Shown here piece after piece: positions 59,778 to 64,000 of a DNA stretch of 64,000 nucleotides (positions within the stretch are counted from its first letter, which is position 1; each line of letters starts with the position of its first letter). The position numbers and the translations under genes were made by a program. The stretch is from SZAS-79 sp038329645 (GTDB taxonomy: Bacteria > Pseudomonadota > Gammaproteobacteria > Burkholderiales > SG8-39), in assembly GCA_038329645.1 (NCBI GenBank), contig JBBQNG010000001.1, positions 1 through 64,000 on the forward strand, in the 5' to 3' direction. The notes below the pieces were generated by a model, which was not told where the DNA came from, did not search any database, and worked only from the letters and a program-made list of their open reading frames with translations.

Positions 59778-61060
59778 GCGATCGCAACACGGAGCTTTTC
59801 CTGCGCGCACAGAAGCATATTCCCGCCGGCGTAAATTCGCCGGTGCGCGCGTTTCGCGCGGTCGGCGGGACGCCGCTTTTTTTCGAGCGCGCCTCAGGCC
59901 CCTACCTGTGGGATGCCAACGGCAAGCGCTATATAGATTACGTCGGCTCCTGGGGCCCGATGGTCGCAGGCCATACGCACCCCGCCGTAGTCGAAGCCGT
60001 GCAGGCGGCCGCAAGCCGCGCGCTTTCCTTCGGCGCCCCGACCGAGTCGGAAGTCGAGCTGGCGGAACTCATTTGCGCGCTGGTGCCCTCCATCGAAATG
60101 GTCCGCCTCGTTTCATCCGGCACCGAAGCAACCATGACTGCGATCCGCCTGGCGCGCGGGCACACCGGGCGTGCGACGGTAGTCAAGTTCGAAGGCTGCT
60201 ACCACGGGCACGCCGACAGCCTGCTCGTGAAGGCCGGGTCGGGCGCCCTCACGTTCGGCAATCCCAGCTCGGCCGGCGTGCCGGAGGACATCGCCAAGCA
60301 CACCCTGGTCCTCGACTACAACGACTCCGCGCAGGTGAAAGCGCTGTTCGATGCGCGCGGCAAGGAGATCGCCTGTGTCATCGTCGAGCCCGTGGCAGGC
60401 AACATGAACCTGATCCTGCCCGCAGCGGGCTTTCTCGAGACGCTGCGCGAGCAGTGCACGGCCCATGGTGCCGTGCTCGTCTTCGACGAGGTCATGACCG
60501 GGTTCCGGGTCGCGCTTGGCGGCGCGCAGGAACGCTACGGCATCCGGCCTGACCTGACCACATTGGGCAAGGTCATCGGCGGGGGCATGCCGGTAGGCGC
60601 ATTCGGCGGGCGGCGCGACATCATGGAAAAAATCGCGCCGCTCGGCCCGGTCTACCAGGCAGGCACCTTGTCGGGAAACCCGGTGGCGGTCGCGGCGGGT
60701 CTTGCAACGCTGAAGCTCGTATCGCAGCCCGGTTTCATCCCTGGGATCGAGCAGGCAACGCGCATGCTCGTCGATGGCCTGCGGGAAGAAGGCCGGCGCG
60801 CGAAGATCGCCGTCTCGTCACAATGCGTGGGCAGCATGTTCGGTATTTATTTTTGCGAGCATCCGCCCGCCAGCTTCGCCCAGGTCATGGCTTGCGATCG
60901 CGACCGGTTCAACAGGTTCTTCCATGCCATGCTGGAAAAAGGCGTTTACCTCGCACCCTCCGCTTTCGAGGCAGGCTTCGTATCGGCTTCGCACGGTCCC
61001 GCCGAAATCGAGGCGACCCTTGCCGCTGTGAGGTCGGCGTTGCAGGGCCTGTCGCGCTGA
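59774..61060 (+). CDS. hemL: Glutamate-1-semialdehyde 2,1-aminomutase
   Basis: PLP/PMP-dependent isomerisation to 5-aminolevulinate in C5-pathway tetrapyrrole synthesis. The 428-residue protein starts at 59774 (MSDRNTELFLRAQKHIPAG) and shows GVNSPVRAFRAVGGTPLFFE, LVSSGTEATMTAIRLARG, FEGCYHGHADSLLVKAGSGA, LVFDEVMTGFRV and the PLP-lysine segment TTLGKVIGGGMPVGAFGGRR. The frame is open upstream inside thiE but without family similarity. hemJ at 19.5 kb acts later in the same pathway. Confidence 0.97.
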   Translation: MSDRNTELFLRAQKHIPAGVNSPVRAFRAVGGTPLFFERASGPYLWDANGKRYIDYVGSWGPMVAGHTHPAVVEAVQAAASRALSFGAPTESEVELAELICALVPSIEMVRLVSSGTEATMTAIRLARGHTGRATVVKFEGCYHGHADSLLVKAGSGALTFGNPSSAGVPEDIAKHTLVLDYNDSAQVKALFDARGKEIACVIVEPVAGNMNLILPAAGFLETLREQCTAHGAVLVFDEVMTGFRVALGGAQERYGIRPDLTTLGKVIGGGMPVGAFGGRRDIMEKIAPLGPVYQAGTLSGNPVAVAAGLATLKLVSQPGFIPGIEQATRMLVDGLREEGRRAKIAVSSQCVGSMFGIYFCEHPPASFAQVMACDRDRFNRFFHAMLEKGVYLAPSAFEAGFVSASHGPAEIEATLAAVRSALQGLSR

Positions 61061-61123
61061 CTGGAACGAACCGTGCTTCGGATAGTCCATAGCCAATGGG
61101 CTCCACAATCGTGAACCCGCCGT

Positions 61124-61143
61124 AAAACGCCTCGCCGCGGCGT
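61124..61143 (-). terminator. Weak hairpin terminator after mgtE
   Basis: On the minus strand, ACGCC (61143-61139) pairs with GGCGT (61131-61127) around a seven-base GC-rich loop and is followed by TTTTA. It lies nine bases after the mgtE stop in the convergent hemL-mgtE gap of 91 bases. Five base pairs only, so confidence is modest. Confidence 0.35.
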
Positions 61144-61151
61144 GGGCCGGG

Positions 61152-62594
61152 TCAAAGCAGGAATAGCGTAGCCAGCCCGAGGAAGATGAAGAAGCCGCCC
61201 GAATCGGTACACGCGGTGATCAGCACGCTCGAGCCTACCGCCGGGTCCCTTCCGAATCTTTGGCGCGCGTAGGGGATCGCCACGCCCATGAACGCGGCCA
61301 GCACCAGGTTCAGGGTCATCGCCAGCGTCATGACCGCACCCAGGGCCTTGCTGTCGTAGAGGAACCAGGCAAGCAGCCCGAGCAGGCCACCCCAGACCAA
61401 GCCGTTCAGCAGGGCCACACTGAGTTCCTTGTTGAGCAGCTTGCGCCAGTAATGGGTCTGCAGCTGGCCGAGCGCGAGCGCGCGGACGATCATGGTGGTG
61501 GTCTGGTTGCCAGAATTGCCGCCGATCCCCGCGACGATGGGCATGAGCGCAGCCAGGGCCACGAGTTTCTCTATCGAGCCCTCGAATGCGCCGATCACGC
61601 GCGAGGCGATGAACGCGGTCACGAGGTTTACGGCCAGCCACGCCCAGCGGTTCTTGAAGCTGTCCCAGACCGGCGCGAAAATATCCTCTTCCTCGCTCAG
61701 GCCGGCCTCGGCCAGCACCTGCTCGGCGCTCGACTCGCGGATGTAGTCGACCACCGCGTCGACGGTGAGGCGGGCAATCAGCCTGCCACCGTCTTCCACT
61801 ACCGGCGCGGACACCAGGTCATAGCGCTCGAACGCCTGCGCCGCGTCGTCGGACTTGTCCTCGGGGTTGAAAGTGATGAGCTCCGGGATCATGACCTTGC
61901 CGACTTCCAGTTCCAGATCGGACACGATCAGGCGCGCCAGGGGCAGCGAACCTTTCAGCTTCTGGTCGCGGTCGACGACGAACAGCTGGTCGGTGTGCCC
62001 GGGGAGCTCGTCGAGCCGCCGCAGGTAACGCGTCACCGCTTCGAGGGTCACGTCTTCACGTACCGTGACCATGTCGAAATCCATCAGCGCGCCCACCGAG
62101 CCTTCAGCGTAGGACATCGCCGCGCGCAGTTGCTCCCTCTCCTCGACGGGGAGGGACCGGATCACATCCTGGATGACGTCTTCGGGGAGGTCCGGGGCAA
62201 GGTCGGCGAGCTCGTCGGCCTCGAGCGTCTCGGCTGCGGCGACAAGCTCCTCCGAGTCCATGCTGGCGATCAGCGATTCGCGCACCGCGTAGGAGACCTC
62301 CAGCAGGATCTCGCCGTCGCGATCCGCCTTCACCAGGTCCCAGACCACCAGCCTTTCCTCGAGCGGCAACGACTCGAGGATGAAGGCGATGTCGCCGGGA
62401 TGGAGCCTTTCGATCTTGCCGCGCAATTCGGCGAGGTGCTGCCGGTGCACCAACCGCTCGACCAGCTCGTGTTTCGGGTTGTGCTGCCGTGCGACCAGGT
62501 CTTCGACCAGCTTGTGGCGATGCAGGAGTTCCTGCACTGCGCGCAGGTTTTCCTTCAGGTCTTCGATCTCGAGCCGGTTGGCAAGGTCGGCCAT
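61152..62594 (-). CDS. mgtE: Magnesium transporter MgtE
   Basis: Mg2+-gated channel-like magnesium importer. The 480-residue protein has the cytosolic MgtE-N superhelical domain (residues about 30-150; LVHRQHLAELRGKIERLHPG and DLAPDLPEDVIQDVIRSLPV), a CBS-domain pair (about 150-270; VREDVTLEAVTRYLRRLDEL and DDAAQAFERYDLVSAPVVED), and five membrane helices with the pore signature GIGGNSGNQTTTMIVRALAL and a conserved Asp in the last helices (TDSGGFFIFLGLATLFLL). It is convergent with hemL. Confidence 0.95.
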   Translation of the reverse strand: MADLANRLEIEDLKENLRAVQELLHRHKLVEDLVARQHNPKHELVERLVHRQHLAELRGKIERLHPGDIAFILESLPLEERLVVWDLVKADRDGEILLEVSYAVRESLIASMDSEELVAAAETLEADELADLAPDLPEDVIQDVIRSLPVEEREQLRAAMSYAEGSVGALMDFDMVTVREDVTLEAVTRYLRRLDELPGHTDQLFVVDRDQKLKGSLPLARLIVSDLELEVGKVMIPELITFNPEDKSDDAAQAFERYDLVSAPVVEDGGRLIARLTVDAVVDYIRESSAEQVLAEAGLSEEEDIFAPVWDSFKNRWAWLAVNLVTAFIASRVIGAFEGSIEKLVALAALMPIVAGIGGNSGNQTTTMIVRALALGQLQTHYWRKLLNKELSVALLNGLVWGGLLGLLAWFLYDSKALGAVMTLAMTLNLVLAAFMGVAIPYARQRFGRDPAVGSSVLITACTDSGGFFIFLGLATLFLL

Positions 62595-62740
62595 GGCGTT
62601 GGTGCCCGGGGCCGTTGCGGGCCGATTAGGAGAGTGTCGGCATTGTAGAGAAAGGACGCGGGCGGCGAAACAAAAAGACCATCCCTCCAGGCCCCGACGC
62701 GATCAGGGCGCCGAGGCAGATCCACGACGACGACCAAAAT

Positions 62741-63445
62741 TCAGGGGATCTGGGCCGCCGGCATGCGCGCCATGATTGTTTCGGATTTACGTGCGATCCA
62801 TTGCGAGCCGCGATTGCGGTCATAGCGCTGCGGAGAGGGCAAGATGGCAGCCAGCCACGCTGCCTGCGGCACCGACAGCTGCGCCGCGGGAACATCGAAA
62901 TAGTGTCTGGCCGCCGCTTCGGCGCCGAATACGCCTTCGCCCCATTCGGCGAGGTTGAGATAGAGCTCGAGGATGCGCCTCTTTGACATTGCCGATTCGA
63001 GCATCCACGTTATGACCGCCTCCTGGCCTTTCCTGATCCATGAGCGGCTGCCGGAGAGGAACAGGTTTTTCGCCAGCTGCTGGCTGATGGTGGACCCGCC
63101 GGCTACGACCTTGCCACGCTTCTCGTTCTTCTCAAGGGCCTTCTGGATCCCCTCCCAGTCGAAGCCTTCGTGATCGACGAATTTGCCGTCCTCGGCCGCC
63201 ACCACGGCGCGCCTCAGGTTGGCGGAGACCCTGTCGTAGCCCACCCACTGTTGCCTGATTACTGCTTTGGGGTTGTTTTGCTGCAGCGTCGCGAGGCGTG
63301 CCCGCATGAATGAGGTTGATGATGGGTTGTGATTGGACCACCACCACACCTGGGCGAAGAACCATCCCTGCACCATGAGCACCGCCAGGACCAGCGCGCC
63401 CAGCATGTAGAAGGCCGCCTTCCACGCCCGTTTTAAAAGACGCAT
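62741..63445 (-). CDS. mtgA: Monofunctional peptidoglycan glycosyltransferase MtgA
   Basis: GT51-family enzyme polymerising lipid II without a transpeptidase domain. The 234-residue protein has one N-terminal membrane helix (about 11-31) and the GT51 motifs VVAAEDGKFVDHEGFDWEGI with catalytic Glu85, GGSTISQQLAKNLFLSGSRS, RKGQEAVITWMLESAMSKRR, ILELYLNLAEWGEGVFGAEA and PQAAWLAAILPSPQRY. It lies six bases after aroE on the same strand; the 146 bases between its end and mgtE hold no gene. Confidence 0.96.
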   Translation of the reverse strand: MRLLKRAWKAAFYMLGALVLAVLMVQGWFFAQVWWWSNHNPSSTSFMRARLATLQQNNPKAVIRQQWVGYDRVSANLRRAVVAAEDGKFVDHEGFDWEGIQKALEKNEKRGKVVAGGSTISQQLAKNLFLSGSRSWIRKGQEAVITWMLESAMSKRRILELYLNLAEWGEGVFGAEAAARHYFDVPAAQLSVPQAAWLAAILPSPQRYDRNRGSQWIARKSETIMARMPAAQIP

Positions 63446-63451
63446 GCGGCC

Positions 63452-64000
63452 CTAGGCGGCGCGCATTTCGGCCAGGACGGGCGCGGTGAGCGGGCGGACG
63501 CCGCGCCACAGGAAGAACGATTCGGCGGCCTGCTCCACCAGCATGCCCAGGCCGTCCGAGACCCGAGCGGCGCCCTGCTCGAGGGCCTGGCGCATGAATG
63601 GCGTCTGCCGCCCGTACAGCATCTCGTAGGCGATCGAGCCCGGGGCGAAGAGGTGGGTGGGCAATGGCAGCGCCGCATCGGTCAGGCCGGTCGACGTGGC
63701 GTTGATGACGAGGTCGAAGCTCTGCCCGGCAAGACCTTCATAGTCGCATGCCGTCACGGGTCGCGTATCGCCGGTTGCGATGCGGCCCACCATCTGATGC
63801 GCTTTCCCGATTGTGCGATTTGCGACAACCAGGAGTGCCGGCTGTTCTTCGAGCAAGGGCAACAGCACTCCGCGTGCGGCGCCGCCGGCCCCAAGGAGCA
63901 GCACACGCCGGCCCCTCACGCCGAACCCGAGGTTTCCGGCCAGGTCGCGCGTGAGGCCGCATCCGTCCGTGTTGTCGCCGACGATTGCGCTCGCCGAAAA
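63452..64000 (-). CDS. aroE: Shikimate dehydrogenase, C-terminal part
   Basis: NADPH-dependent reduction of 3-dehydroshikimate. The frame is open to the window edge (182 residues plus stop), so the 5' part of the gene is missing. Visible are the shikimate-site GDNTDGCGLTRDLAGN, the NADP-binding VLLLGAGGAARGVLLPLLEE, VVANRTIGKAHQMV with the Arg contacting NADP phosphate, VINATSTGLTDAALPLP, and AYEMLYGRQTPFMRQALEQG with DGLGMLVEQAAESFFLWRG. It is followed by mtgA after six bases. Confidence 0.96.
   Translation of the reverse strand, partial: FSASAIVGDNTDGCGLTRDLAGNLGFGVRGRRVLLLGAGGAARGVLLPLLEEQPALLVVANRTIGKAHQMVGRIATGDTRPVTACDYEGLAGQSFDLVINATSTGLTDAALPLPTHLFAPGSIAYEMLYGRQTPFMRQALEQGAARVSDGLGMLVEQAAESFFLWRGVRPLTAPVLAEMRAA

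Overview
The window is about 64 kb of GC-rich, gene-dense chromosome from a betaproteobacterium. No 16S rRNA gene is present, so the lineage is inferred from gene order and protein character: mreBCD-mrdA-rodA, yqgE-ruvX-pyrR-pyrB-pyrC', pilG/H/I/J/L and the ubiE/ubiJ/ubiB group. Genus cannot be fixed from the sequence. Nearly all of it is core housekeeping DNA in tightly packed, often overlapping operons. I saw no rRNA, tRNA or CRISPR array.

Layout, left to right. (1) 1-4936: rod-shape and elongation operon (end of mreB, mreC, mreD, mrdA, rodA). (2) 5131-6444: isocitrate lyase with a strong terminator. (3) 12332 down to 6504, minus strand: yggS-proC-yggT followed without a break by an uncharacterised redox trio (FAD-linked oxidase, double 4Fe-4S protein, geranylgeranyl-reductase-like flavoprotein). 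(4) 12413-15428: twitching ATPases pilT and pilU, a small protein, and arfB. (5) 15429-18116: the only clearly accessory segment, less GC-rich. It contains a methyltransferase flanked by integron-type recombination sites, a PIN toxin gene broken by one nonsense codon with its small partner, an attC remnant, and a toxin-antitoxin pair whose toxin is a ParE/zinc-finger chimera. No integrase is in the window. (6) 25999 down to 18117, minus strand: DUF971, ubiE, Tim44-like, ubiJ, ubiB, VanZ-like, 2Fe-2S ferredoxin, hydrolase, hemJ and a THUMP methyltransferase. (7) 26047-28226: phoB-phoR behind a Pho box. (8) 37035 down to 28223, minus strand: a LOG-family protein, DUF2782, thrB, a membrane protein, a giant FAD/Fe-S oxidoreductase, a HIT protein and an unrecognised 542-residue protein. 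(9) 37043-39802: polA. (10) 48-40 kb, minus strand: yqgE-ruvX-pyrR-pyrB-pyrC', rlpA, dacC, D-amino-acid transaminase, ybeD, lipB, lipA and a DUF4197 protein. (11) 57855 down to 49309: the Pil-Chp chemosensory array controlling twitching. (12) 58029-64000: rubredoxin, thiD-thiE-hemL, mgtE, mtgA and the 3' part of aroE.

The genes fit a rod-shaped, type-IV-piliated, ubiquinone-respiring cell with the glyoxylate shunt and a PhoBR response. The least explained parts are the cassette block at 15.6-18.0 kb and the redox trio at 6.5-10.2 kb. Several genes have unusual starts: pilL appears to lack an ATG/GTG/TTG start, phoR uses TTG, and ubiJ begins inside a perfect hairpin.
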